In this document: positions 1-6,815 of the stretch, piece by piece
Layout of the letters: each line of letters begins with the position of its first letter
Numbering within the stretch: position 1 is the first letter of the stretch
NCBI GenBank assembly: GCA_018828205.1
Contig: JAHJWA010000065.1
Span: forward strand, 1-20,818
Length of the DNA stretch: 20,818 nt
Direction of reading: 5' to 3'
Source of the DNA: Alphaproteobacteria bacterium
GTDB lineage: Bacteria; Pseudomonadota; Alphaproteobacteria; Sphingomonadales; Sphingomonadaceae
The notes under the pieces: generated by a model
What the model was told of the DNA's origin: nothing
Database searches by the model: none
The model's input: only the letters and a program-made list of their open reading frames with translations
Program-made: the position numbers and the translations under genes

Positions 1-7
1 AGCCTAA

Positions 8-23
8 GGGGCCGGTTGGCCCC
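8..23. repeat. GC-rich hairpin at window edge
   Basis: A 6-bp perfect stem (ggggcc at 8-13, ggcccc at 18-23) with a 4-base loop. It lies within a longer imperfect inverted repeat whose outer arms are agcct (1-5) and aggct (35-39). It has no T-tract. It is downstream of proA and may be a second transcription-end structure or belong to a neighbouring gene outside the window. Confidence 0.35.
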
Positions 24-42
24 GCCGGCGCCTGAGGCTAGA

Positions 43-72
43 CAAAAAACAAACCCGTCACGAACGGGTTTG
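43..72 (-). terminator. intrinsic terminator of proC-proA
   Basis: Read on the minus strand, a 9-bp perfect stem (64-72 paired with 50-58) with a 5-base loop is followed directly by a run of six T (complement of the A-run at 44-49). This is a textbook Rho-independent terminator. The proA stop codon (58-60) lies at the loop edge, so the last proA codons form one arm of the terminator and there is essentially no 3' untranslated spacer. Confidence 0.85.
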
Positions 73-1323
73 CCCGTCGCCATGCACCAGATATTTGAAG
101 CTCGTCAGCTGTTCGAGCCCGACGGGGCCGCGGGCGTGCATCTTGCCGGTGGCGATGCCGATCTCGGCGCCCATGCCGAATTCGCCGCCGTCGGAGAACT
201 GGGTCGAGGCGTTGTGCATCACCACCGCGCTGTCGATCGCGGTCATGAAGCGGCGCGCGGCCTCGGCATCCTCGGTGAGGATCGCGTCGGTGTGGTGCGA
301 GCTGTGCTGGTCGACCCAGGCGATGCCTTGCTCGAGGCCGTCGACGATCTTCACGCTGGCGATCGGGCCGAGATATTCGGTGTCCCAATCCTCCTCGCTC
401 GCGCGCGTGAGCCGCGAGTCGATCGCGACCGCCTCGTCGTCGCCGCGCAGTTCGCATTCGCCCACCATGGCATCGGCGAGCAGCGGGATCACCTGGCCGG
501 CCACCGCGCGGTCGACCACCACGCTCTCGGTCGCGCCGCAGACCCCGGTGCGGCGCAGCTTGGCGTTGCGGATGATCGCGACCGATTTGTCGACATCGGC
601 GGCCTCGTGGACATAGCTGTGGCAATTGCCGTCGAGGTGCAGCAGCGTGGGGACGCTGGCCTGGTCGCGGACCAGCTCGACCAGCCCGCGCCCGCCGCGC
701 GGGATGACCAGATCGACGAATTCATCGGCCTGGAGCAAAGCGGCGACCGCGGCGCGGTCGGTGGTCTGGACGGTCTGGACCGCATCGGCGGGGAGCCCCG
801 CGGCCTCGAGCCCGGCCTGCATGCAGGCGACGATCTCGCGCGTCGAATGCCGGCTCTCGCTGCCGCCGCGCAGGATCACCGCATTGCCCGATTTGAGGCA
901 CAAGGCGCTGGCGTCGGCGCCGACATTGGGGCGCGATTCGTAGATCATCCCGATCACCCCGATCGGCACCGCGACGCGCTCGATCGTGAGCCCGTTGGGA
1001 CGGTCGAACTGCGCGAGCTGGCGGCCCACCGGGTCGGGCAGTTCGGCGATCTGCTCGAGCGCCGATGCCATGCCCTCGATCCGGTCCTCGGTGAGCTCGA
1101 GCCGGTCGATGAAGCTGGCATCCTTCTTGCCCGCGACGCTGGCGACATCCTTGGCATTGGCTTCCAGCAGCGTCGGCATCGCGGCGCGCAGCGCCTTGGC
1201 GGCCTCGGTCAGCGCGGTGTTCTTGGCCTCGGTGCTCGCGGTCAGCAGCTGGCGCGCGGCGGCGCGGGCGCGGCTGCCGAGCTCGTGGATGTGGAGTTGC
1301 GGGTCGAGTGTCTGGTCGTTCAT
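58..1323 (-). CDS. proA: gamma-glutamyl phosphate reductase (ProA)
   Basis: NADPH-dependent reduction of L-glutamyl 5-phosphate to glutamate 5-semialdehyde, the second step of proline synthesis, in the cytoplasm. The protein is 421 residues, close to the 417 of E. coli ProA. The aldehyde-dehydrogenase-type catalytic cysteine is visible at about residue 262 in RRTGVCGATES. The family motif GMIYESRPNVGADA is near residues 125-138, and LCLKSGNAVILRGG follows. The ATG at 1323 has an AAGGA ribosome-binding site about 8 nt upstream. It lies 60 bp downstream of proC on the same strand and is probably co-transcribed with it. Its stop is built into the terminator at 43-72. proB, whose product ProA consumes, is divergent and on the other side of proC. 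Confidence 0.97.
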   Translation of the reverse strand: MNDQTLDPQLHIHELGSRARAAARQLLTASTEAKNTALTEAAKALRAAMPTLLEANAKDVASVAGKKDASFIDRLELTEDRIEGMASALEQIAELPDPVGRQLAQFDRPNGLTIERVAVPIGVIGMIYESRPNVGADASALCLKSGNAVILRGGSESRHSTREIVACMQAGLEAAGLPADAVQTVQTTDRAAVAALLQADEFVDLVIPRGGRGLVELVRDQASVPTLLHLDGNCHSYVHEAADVDKSVAIIRNAKLRRTGVCGATESVVVDRAVAGQVIPLLADAMVGECELRGDDEAVAIDSRLTRASEEDWDTEYLGPIASVKIVDGLEQGIAWVDQHSSHHTDAILTEDAEAARRFMTAIDSAVVMHNASTQFSDGGEFGMGAEIGIATGKMHARGPVGLEQLTSFKYLVHGDGQTRS

Positions 1324-1383
1324 CGGTTGTGTCCTTGCAGGAGGAGGGGAGGGGGCGGGAGCGGCATTCTCGGCATTGGCCGG

Positions 1384-2172
1384 TCAGCGCAGCTCGACCG
1401 CCCGGTTGTAGGCAGCGGCAAGCGTCTCGCGCATCCGGGCCGAGATGAGATCGTCGCCATTGAGCGCGTCGAGCCCGGCGGCGGTGGTGCCGCCCTTGCT
1501 GGTGACCGAATTGCGCAGGGTTTCCAGATCGGGTGCGCCATGCGCCTCGGCCATGGCGACCGCGCCGCCCATCGTGCCCAGCACCATCGCGCGCGCTTCG
1601 TCCTCGGTGAAGCCCATCTCGGTGGCCGCGGCGACATAGGCGCGCGCAAGCTCGAAGACATAGCCCGGACCCGAGCCCGCGACCGCGGTCACCTTGTCGA
1701 GCTTGTCCTCGCTGTCGACGGTGACGGTGGCGCCGGCGCGGCGCATCATCGCCTCGGCATGCGTCAGCGGCGCGGTCTCGGCGGCGGGATCGGCGTAGAG
1801 CCCGCTGACCCCGCGGCCGACCGCGGCGGGGAGGTTGGGCATCACCCGCACCACCGGTGCGCCGCCCATCGCCTGCGCGATCCGCGCGGCGGAAGTGCCC
1901 GCGGCGATCGAGAGTACATAGCCGCCCGGCTCGAGGTGATCGCGATAGGGGGGCATCAAGTCGTCGATCATCTGCGGCTTGATCGCGACGACCACGACAT
2001 CGAACCGCTCCTCGCCCAGCGCGGCGCGGTCGGCGAGCAGCCGGGCGTCATCGGGGGCGCTTTCCAGACCGGGATCGACCACGGTGAAGTCCTCGCCACC
2101 GGTCATCCAGTGGTCGAGCAGAGCGCCACCCATCTTGCCGCAACCGACCATGAGTATTTTGGAAAAAGTAAT
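1384..2172 (-). CDS. proC: pyrroline-5-carboxylate reductase (ProC), probable ATT start
   Basis: Catalyses the last step of proline synthesis, reduction of pyrroline-5-carboxylate to L-proline. Family motifs are present: N-terminal Rossmann glycines VGCGKMGG, VRVMPNLPAAVGRG, AVAGSGPGYVFEL and the C-terminal SKGGTTAAGLDAL. With the proposed start it has 262 residues (E. coli 269). The start is odd. The only good ribosome-binding site (GAGGAG, near 2179-2184) is followed after 6 nt by ATT at 2172-2170, giving an N-terminus of (M)TFSKILMVGCGK. ATG at 2151 would cut off the first beta strand. TTG at 2232 has no visible ribosome-binding site and adds 20 unlikely residues. Upstream partner in transcription of proA. 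Confidence 0.9.
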   Translation of the reverse strand: MTFSKILMVGCGKMGGALLDHWMTGGEDFTVVDPGLESAPDDARLLADRAALGEERFDVVVVAIKPQMIDDLMPPYRDHLEPGGYVLSIAAGTSAARIAQAMGGAPVVRVMPNLPAAVGRGVSGLYADPAAETAPLTHAEAMMRRAGATVTVDSEDKLDKVTAVAGSGPGYVFELARAYVAAATEMGFTEDEARAMVLGTMGGAVAMAEAHGAPDLETLRNSVTSKGGTTAAGLDALNGDDLISARMRETLAAAYNRAVELR

Positions 2173-2373
2173 AAGTCGCTCCTCGCGATAATTTGAAAAG
2201 TCCGATCTCTTTTTACCGATTGAGTGGTCCAATTGGTAATCAATACATGTGCTGGCGGCTAAGCGTTTGAACCGGCGCGATGATCGAAGAGAATGCGATC
2301 TTGCGGGTTGTGCGCTGCACCATCGCTATCTATGTGGAAATCTCATTGTTTTCAACCCGGCGGAATTTCTATT
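2173..2373. promoter_or_regulatory. divergent proC/proB intergenic region
   Basis: About 200 bp, clearly more AT-rich than its surroundings, separating the divergent proC-proA and proB units. It must hold both promoters. It contains an imperfect palindrome, attggtaatcaat at 2232-2244 (outer ATTG/CAAT arms), beside the perfect 8-mer ccaattgg at 2229-2236. I cannot assign convincing -35/-10 pairs on either strand. A shared operator is inference. Confidence 0.45.
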
Positions 2374-3516
2374 GTGACGACCCAACGCAGCGTAGTCGTA
2401 AAAATCGGTTCGGCCCTGCTGGCCAACCAGGACCTGCTCACCCCGCGCTTCGGCTTCCTCCAGCGGCTGCTCGAGGATGTCGCCCGGCTACGCGCCGAGG
2501 GCACCAACGTGATCGTCTGCTCGTCGGGCTCGGTCGCGCTGGGCCTGCGCGTCGTGGGGGAAACGCCCGAGAGCGCCGGTTTATCCGACAAACAGGCGGC
2601 GGCCGCCTGCGGGATGCCGGTGCTGCTCAACGCCTACCGCACGGTGGGGCACGAATTCGCGCTGGAAATCGCGCAGGTTCTGCTCACTCTGGGCGATTTC
2701 GAGGACCACCGCCGCTTCCTCAACACGCGCAACACGGTCCACCGGCTGCTCAAGGCCGGGGTGGTGCCGATCGTCAACGAGAATGATTCGATCACCACCG
2801 AACAGATCCGGGTCGGCGACAACGACCGGCTGGCGGCCAAGGTGGCGCAGATGATCGGGGCCAAGGACCTGATCATCCTCACCGGGGTCGACGGGCTCTA
2901 CGACCGCAACCCCGACGATCCCGAGGCGCAATTCGTGCCCGAGGTCGAGGACGTCTCGCAATATATGGCGGCCACCAAGGGCAAGAGCACGCTGGGCACG
3001 GGCGGCATGGAAACCAAGCTGCTCGCCGCCAATATGGCGCAGGAAGCGGGCTGCACCACCTGGATCGCGCAGGGCGAGGCGGATCGTCCGCTCAGCACCG
3101 TGCTGTCGGGCGAGCGGCGCGCAACCAAGGTCCTGCCGCATCCCAACCCGATGTCGGGCTGGGACAGCTGGATCGCCAACCGGCTGCAGATGGCGGGCAG
3201 TCTCTCGGTCAGCAAGGGCGTCGCCAATGCGCTCACCAGCGGCGACCGCGCGATCTGCCGCGAGGACGTGGTCTCGATGGATGGCGATTTCGCGCGCGGC
3301 GACGTGCTGCATATCTACGACGGCACCGGGATCGAGCGCGCGCGCGGGCTGAGCGATTTCTCCTCCGAGGAATTGCGCGTGCTGATCAACAATCCCGACA
3401 CCTCCGAGGAGCAATTGCTCGGCTATCGCACCAAGGGCGAGATCATCCGCAGCAACAATCTGGTGCTGCTCGAAAACCGCCACCTGCTGTGGGACGCGCC
3501 CGAAGGCGTCAACTGA
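2374..3516 (+). CDS. proB: glutamate 5-kinase (ProB)
   Basis: ATP-dependent phosphorylation of L-glutamate, the first and normally proline-feedback-inhibited step of proline synthesis. The protein has 380 residues. It has an N-terminal amino-acid-kinase domain: VVVKIGSALL at about 7-16, VIVCSSGSVALG, the glutamate/ATP region VPIVNENDSI, and GTGGMETKL. A C-terminal PUA domain follows from about residue 275 (ALTSGDRAICREDVVSMDG). A GTG start at 2374 is chosen because the protein there begins MTTQRSVVVKIG, as the family does, with a weak GGCGGA about 9 nt upstream. An in-frame ATG at 2332 would add an unconserved leader. proB is divergent from proC-proA rather than in the common proB-proA order. 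Confidence 0.95.
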   Translation: MTTQRSVVVKIGSALLANQDLLTPRFGFLQRLLEDVARLRAEGTNVIVCSSGSVALGLRVVGETPESAGLSDKQAAAACGMPVLLNAYRTVGHEFALEIAQVLLTLGDFEDHRRFLNTRNTVHRLLKAGVVPIVNENDSITTEQIRVGDNDRLAAKVAQMIGAKDLIILTGVDGLYDRNPDDPEAQFVPEVEDVSQYMAATKGKSTLGTGGMETKLLAANMAQEAGCTTWIAQGEADRPLSTVLSGERRATKVLPHPNPMSGWDSWIANRLQMAGSLSVSKGVANALTSGDRAICREDVVSMDGDFARGDVLHIYDGTGIERARGLSDFSSEELRVLINNPDTSEEQLLGYRTKGEIIRSNNLVLLENRHLLWDAPEGVN

Positions 3517-3523
3517 GCGTCTT

Positions 3524-3542
3524 GGCGGCGGGGGGCGCCGCC
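3524..3542. repeat. hairpin after proB
   Basis: A 7-bp perfect stem, ggcggcg (3524-3530) with cgccgcc (3536-3542), and a loop of five G, starting 8 bp after the proB stop. It has no T-tract, so it is at best a Rho-assisted terminator or RNA-stabilising stem. Confidence 0.4.
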
Positions 3543-3600
3543 GGTGGGCGTTGCTGCCGGCGGGCGTTGCTGCCGGCGGGTGTTGCTGCTGGCGGGTGTA
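3543..3600 (+). repeat. 16-bp tandem repeat, 3.6 copies
   Basis: Three full units and one partial unit of a 16-mer, consensus ggcgggcgttgctgcc, at 3543-3558, 3559-3574, 3575-3590 and 3591-3600, with one to three base changes between units. It lies between proB and bamD. The unit length is not a multiple of three and no coding sequence covers it. It is a small-scale tandem duplication of unknown role. Confidence 0.8.
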
Positions 3601-3676
3601 GGGCGCGGGCAATAAGCGCGCCGGGGCGCACAGCTTCACTTGGCGTTCAGCGCGGCGCTGGCTATAGGCCTCGCCC

Positions 3677-4462
3677 ATGAGGAAACAGCCGATCATCGCC
3701 GCCGCGCTCGCGGGCGCCACCCTGCTCACCGGCGCCTGCGCCTCCACCGGAGGCGGCGAAGCGGACACCGCCTATGTCGCGCGCGATGTCGAATCGCTCT
3801 ATTCGGTGGCCAAGCAGCGGCTCGATCGCGGCCAGCCGACGCTGGCGGCGGCGCTGTTCGACGAGGTCGAGCGCCAGCATCCCTATTCGCCCTGGGCGCG
3901 CCGCGCGCAGCTGATGAGCGCGTTCAGCTATTACGCCGCCGCGGATTACAACAAGGCGATCCAGTCGGCGCAGCGCTTCCTGACGATCCACCCGGGCAAC
4001 AAGGACGCGCCCTACGCCTATTACCTGATCGCGCTGAGCTATTACGAGCAGATCAGCGACGTCCAGCGCGACCAGAAGATCACCGAGCAGGCGCGCACCG
4101 CGCTGACCGAGATCAACCGCCGCTTCCCGCAGAGCGAATACGCCGCCGATGCGCGGCTGAAGCTCGATCTGGTCGAGGATCACCTCGCGGGCAAGGAGAT
4201 GGAGATCGGGCGCTATTACCAGCGCAGCGGCCGCTGGATCGCGGCGCAGATGCGCTTCCAGAACGTGGTCGACACCTATCAGACCACCAGCCATTCGCCC
4301 GAAGCGCTCTACCGGCTGACCGAGACCAGCCTGGCGCTGGGGATCCCCGAAGAAGCGGTCAAATACGCCGCGGTGCTGGGTTCCAACTACCCGGGCAACG
4401 AATGGTACCAGCGCGCCTACGAGCTGGTCCAGGACCACGCCGCGGGCGTAACCGCGAGCTAG
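3677..4462 (+). CDS. bamD: outer membrane assembly lipoprotein BamD
   Basis: Essential lipoprotein of the BAM complex that inserts beta-barrel proteins into the outer membrane; it acts on the periplasmic face of that membrane. The protein has 261 residues. The lipoprotein signal peptide carries a lipobox LTGAC with the lipidated Cys at residue 21. The mature part shows TPR-like helical repeats, for example ALFDEVERQHPYSPWARRA, YNKAIQSAQRFLTIHPGN and ALTEINRRFPQSEYAADAR. The family hallmark of Tyr-rich helices (FSYYAAADYNKAI, YAYYLIALSYYEQI) is visible. Its position just upstream of recN and ligA matches the usual alphaproteobacterial order. The ATG at 3677 gives a proper signal peptide, although the ribosome-binding site is weak. 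Confidence 0.95.
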   Translation: MRKQPIIAAALAGATLLTGACASTGGGEADTAYVARDVESLYSVAKQRLDRGQPTLAAALFDEVERQHPYSPWARRAQLMSAFSYYAAADYNKAIQSAQRFLTIHPGNKDAPYAYYLIALSYYEQISDVQRDQKITEQARTALTEINRRFPQSEYAADARLKLDLVEDHLAGKEMEIGRYYQRSGRWIAAQMRFQNVVDTYQTTSHSPEALYRLTETSLALGIPEEAVKYAAVLGSNYPGNEWYQRAYELVQDHAAGVTAS

Positions 4463-4470
4463 CCCCTTCC

Positions 4471-4599
4471 TCGTCCTTGCGAGCCGCCGCAGGCGGCGCG
4501 GCAATCCACGGACGAGGCTTTCCGCCCGACCCGGCGGCAACGGCAACCCGCGACGTCCCGCCATGGATTGCCGCGTCGCTGCGCTCCTCGCAATGACGA
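4471..4599. repeat. inverted doublet of a REP-like palindromic repeat
   Basis: The left copy at 4471-4511 begins tcgtccttgcgag and ends cggcaatccacgg. The right copy at 4561-4599 is its reverse complement, read on the minus strand as tcgtcattgcgagg through cggcaatccatgg. The outer blocks are conserved and the middles differ. The left copy has its own stem, gccgcc (4483-4488) with ggcggc (4492-4497). About 50 bp separate the arms, which together can fold into one large stem. From general knowledge, TCGTCATTGCGAG...GGCAATCC is a widespread interspersed bacterial repeat. It is placed directly after the bamD stop. Confidence 0.8.
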
Positions 4600-4631
4600 G
4601 ATGGGCCCTTCAGCTCCGCCCCCATTGCTCT

Positions 4632-4655
4632 CTCCTCCCCCTCAAGGGGGAGGAG
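4632..4655. terminator. bidirectional hairpin between bamD and the small lipoprotein gene
   Basis: An 11-bp perfect inverted repeat, ctcctccccct (4632-4642) and agggggaggag (4645-4655), with only two bases between them. Very stable in either orientation. It lacks a T-tract, so calling it a terminator is inference; it may equally be another interspersed palindrome. It lies in the 288-bp gap 4463-4750, which otherwise holds only the repeat doublet at 4471-4599. Confidence 0.45.
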
Positions 4656-4750
4656 AAGAGAAGCTGGCCGTCTGCGCGAGACCAGGTTGCGGATGTGTGC
4701 TCCCCGTGTCACCTTCCACTCTCCTGGACGTCGCACATCGGAAGGCACCC

Positions 4751-5035
4751 ATGCGCAAACCGATACGAAATCGCTTTCTGGCTCGCGCCGTCACTTGCGC
4801 CTTTGCGCTGGGGCTGAGCGCCTGCACATTCCGCCCGCATGATTACGACGTTGCGGATCGTGCAACCGGCGCCTCGGGACTGCCCGAGGTCGAATCGCTC
4901 GGCGAGACAATTGCGCGCGAACAGCGGGGCTCGGGTGGATGCCTGGTGGCCGGCAATCTGGACGAGGGCGGACGATGCGAGAAGCTGCGCGGGACGCTGT
5001 TTCCTCCTGCGCCTGCGACCGATCCCAGGCCCTAG
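4751..5035 (+). CDS. small hypothetical lipoprotein
   Basis: A 94-residue protein of unknown function. The ATG at 4751 has GAAGG about 5 nt upstream. The N-terminus is a clear lipoprotein signal peptide: basic MRKPIRNRF, a hydrophobic stretch, then the lipobox LSAC with Cys at residue 25. The mature part is about 70 residues, polar, with two further cysteines (GGCLVAG and GRCEKLRG) that could form one disulfide in the periplasm, and it ends Pro-rich. I recognise no family. It sits between bamD and recN, where these two genes are often neighbours, so it may be a lineage-specific insertion. The signal peptide and ribosome-binding site support a real gene; opposite-strand open frames across it look like GC-rich shadows. 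Confidence 0.65.
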   Translation: MRKPIRNRFLARAVTCAFALGLSACTFRPHDYDVADRATGASGLPEVESLGETIAREQRGSGGCLVAGNLDEGGRCEKLRGTLFPPAPATDPRP

Positions 5036-5135
5036 GGGGTTTGCCGCCGCCACCGGGCCGGCTTGCCGCCACCCTGTGAACACCGCGCATCTGCGCCAGT
5101 GACGCGGTGCCGGCGATTGTCTAGAAGCGGGCGCG

Positions 5136-6815
5136 ATGCTGACCCGGCTTTCCATCCGCAACATCGTGCTGATCGAGGCGCTCGAGCTGGAGTTCGGGCG
5201 CGGGCTGGGCGTGCTCACCGGCGAGACCGGCGCGGGCAAGTCGATCCTGCTCGACGCGCTGGGGCTGGTGCTGGGCAACCGCGCCGAGAGCGCTTTGGTG
5301 CGCGCGGGCGAGGACAGAGCGGGCGTCACCGCGACCTTCGAGTTCGCGGCGCTGCCCGCGGCGCTGGCCGAGGCGCTGGAGGAGGCCGGATTCGAGATCG
5401 AGCCGGGCGAGCCGCTGCTGATCCGCCGCCAATTGAAGGCCGATGGCGGCAGCAAGGCCTGGATCAACGACCAGCCCGCGGGCGTCGCGCTGCTGCGCGA
5501 GCTGGCGCCGCATCTGGTCGAACTGCACGGCCAGCACGACGATCGCGGGCTGGTCAATCCGCGCGGCCATCGGCTGCTGCTCGACCGCTATGCCGGGGCG
5601 GACAGCGCGGCGCTGGCCGCCGCATGGACCGCCTGGAGCCGGGCGCAGCAGCGATTGGACGAGGCGCGCGAAGGGCTCGACCAGGCCAAGACCGATCAGG
5701 ATTTGCTGCTTGCGCATCTTGCCGAGCTTACCGCGCTCGAACCGCAGGCGGGCGAGGAGGCGCGGCTCGCCGGGACCCGCGCGGCGATGCAGAAGGGCGA
5801 GAAGCTCTCGGGCGATCTGGAGGAATTGCGGCATATCTGGGAGGGCTCGGATTCGCCGCTCGCCTCCTTGCGCGTCGCGGCGCGGCGGCTCGACCGGATC
5901 GCCGAGGAGCACCCGCTGCTGGCCGAGGCGCTGGCCGCGCTCGACCGCGCGGTGATCGAGGCGGGCGAGGCCGAGGAGCGGCTGCAGCGCGCCGCCGAGG
6001 CGCTCGACCACGATCCCGCCGCGCTCGACGCCGCCGAGACGCGGCTGTTCGAACTGCGCGCGATCGCCCGCAAGCACCGCTGCGAGGTCGACGAACTGCC
6101 CGACAAGATGCGCGAATTGCGCACGGCGCTCGACGCGATCGAGGGCGGCGAGGCCGAGCTCGACGCGCTCGAGGATGCCGCGCGCCGGACCCGCGAGCGC
6201 TACGAGACGCAGGCGCGCAGCCTGCACGATCTGCGCGTCGAGGCGGCGGGACGGCTCGATGCCGCGGTGGCGGGCGAGCTCGCCCCGCTCAAGCTCGACG
6301 CCGCCAGCCTGCGCACCGCGGTGGTGGCGCTGCCCGAGGAGCGCTGGGGCGCGCATGGGATGGATTCGGTCGAGTTCCTGATTTCGACCAACCCCGGCGC
6401 CGATCACGCGCCGCTGGGCAAGATCGCCAGCGGCGGCGAATTGTCGCGCTTCATCCTGGCGCTGAAAGTGGCGCTGGCCGAGCAGGGCGGGGCGGCGACG
6501 GTGATCTTCGACGAGATCGACCGCGGGGTCGGCGGCGCGGTCGCCAGTGCGATCGGCGAGCGGCTGGCGCGGCTGGCGGGCCAAGGAAACGGCGGGAGCG
6601 GGCAATTGCTCGCGGTCACCCACAGCCCGCAGGTCGCCGCGCGCGGGACCACGCATTACATGATCGCCAAGAGCTCCGACGGCACCGTCACCCGCACCAG
6701 CGTCGCCCGGCTCGACGAGGCCGGCCGCCAGGAGGAAATCGCGCGGATGCTCAGCGGCGCCGAAGTGACCCCCGAGGCGCGCGCGCAGGCGGATCGTTTG
6801 CTGGAGGGGGTGTGA
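5136..6815 (+). CDS. recN: DNA repair protein RecN
   Basis: SMC-like ATPase involved in recombinational repair of double-strand breaks. The protein has 559 residues (E. coli 553). Walker A GETGAGKS is at 29-36. A long charged, Ala/Glu/Arg-rich coiled-coil-type middle follows. The C-terminal half of the ATPase has the ABC signature SGGELSR, Walker B ATVIFDEIDRGVGG and the switch VTHSPQVAA. The ATG at 5136 gives the family N-terminus MLTRLSIRNIVLIE; the ribosome-binding site is weak. A 7-bp inverted repeat (5081-5087 with 5103-5109) lies in the 100-bp leader. Its stop overlaps the ligA GTG by 4 bp, so translation of the two is probably coupled. Confidence 0.97.
   Translation: MLTRLSIRNIVLIEALELEFGRGLGVLTGETGAGKSILLDALGLVLGNRAESALVRAGEDRAGVTATFEFAALPAALAEALEEAGFEIEPGEPLLIRRQLKADGGSKAWINDQPAGVALLRELAPHLVELHGQHDDRGLVNPRGHRLLLDRYAGADSAALAAAWTAWSRAQQRLDEAREGLDQAKTDQDLLLAHLAELTALEPQAGEEARLAGTRAAMQKGEKLSGDLEELRHIWEGSDSPLASLRVAARRLDRIAEEHPLLAEALAALDRAVIEAGEAEERLQRAAEALDHDPAALDAAETRLFELRAIARKHRCEVDELPDKMRELRTALDAIEGGEAELDALEDAARRTRERYETQARSLHDLRVEAAGRLDAAVAGELAPLKLDAASLRTAVVALPEERWGAHGMDSVEFLISTNPGADHAPLGKIASGGELSRFILALKVALAEQGGAATVIFDEIDRGVGGAVASAIGERLARLAGQGNGGSGQLLAVTHSPQVAARGTTHYMIAKSSDGTVTRTSVARLDEAGRQEEIARMLSGAEVTPEARAQADRLLEGV

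Noticed and set aside
16..2196. A 726-codon plus-strand open frame opposite proA and proC
   Set aside because: Its product is a low-complexity Gly/Ala/Arg/Asp/His-rich sequence typical of the antisense of GC-rich genes; the opposite strand encodes two complete, motif-bearing enzymes.
3543..3600. A CRISPR-like short repeat array
   Set aside because: The units are directly contiguous 16-mers without spacers, and no cas genes are near; it is a simple tandem repeat.
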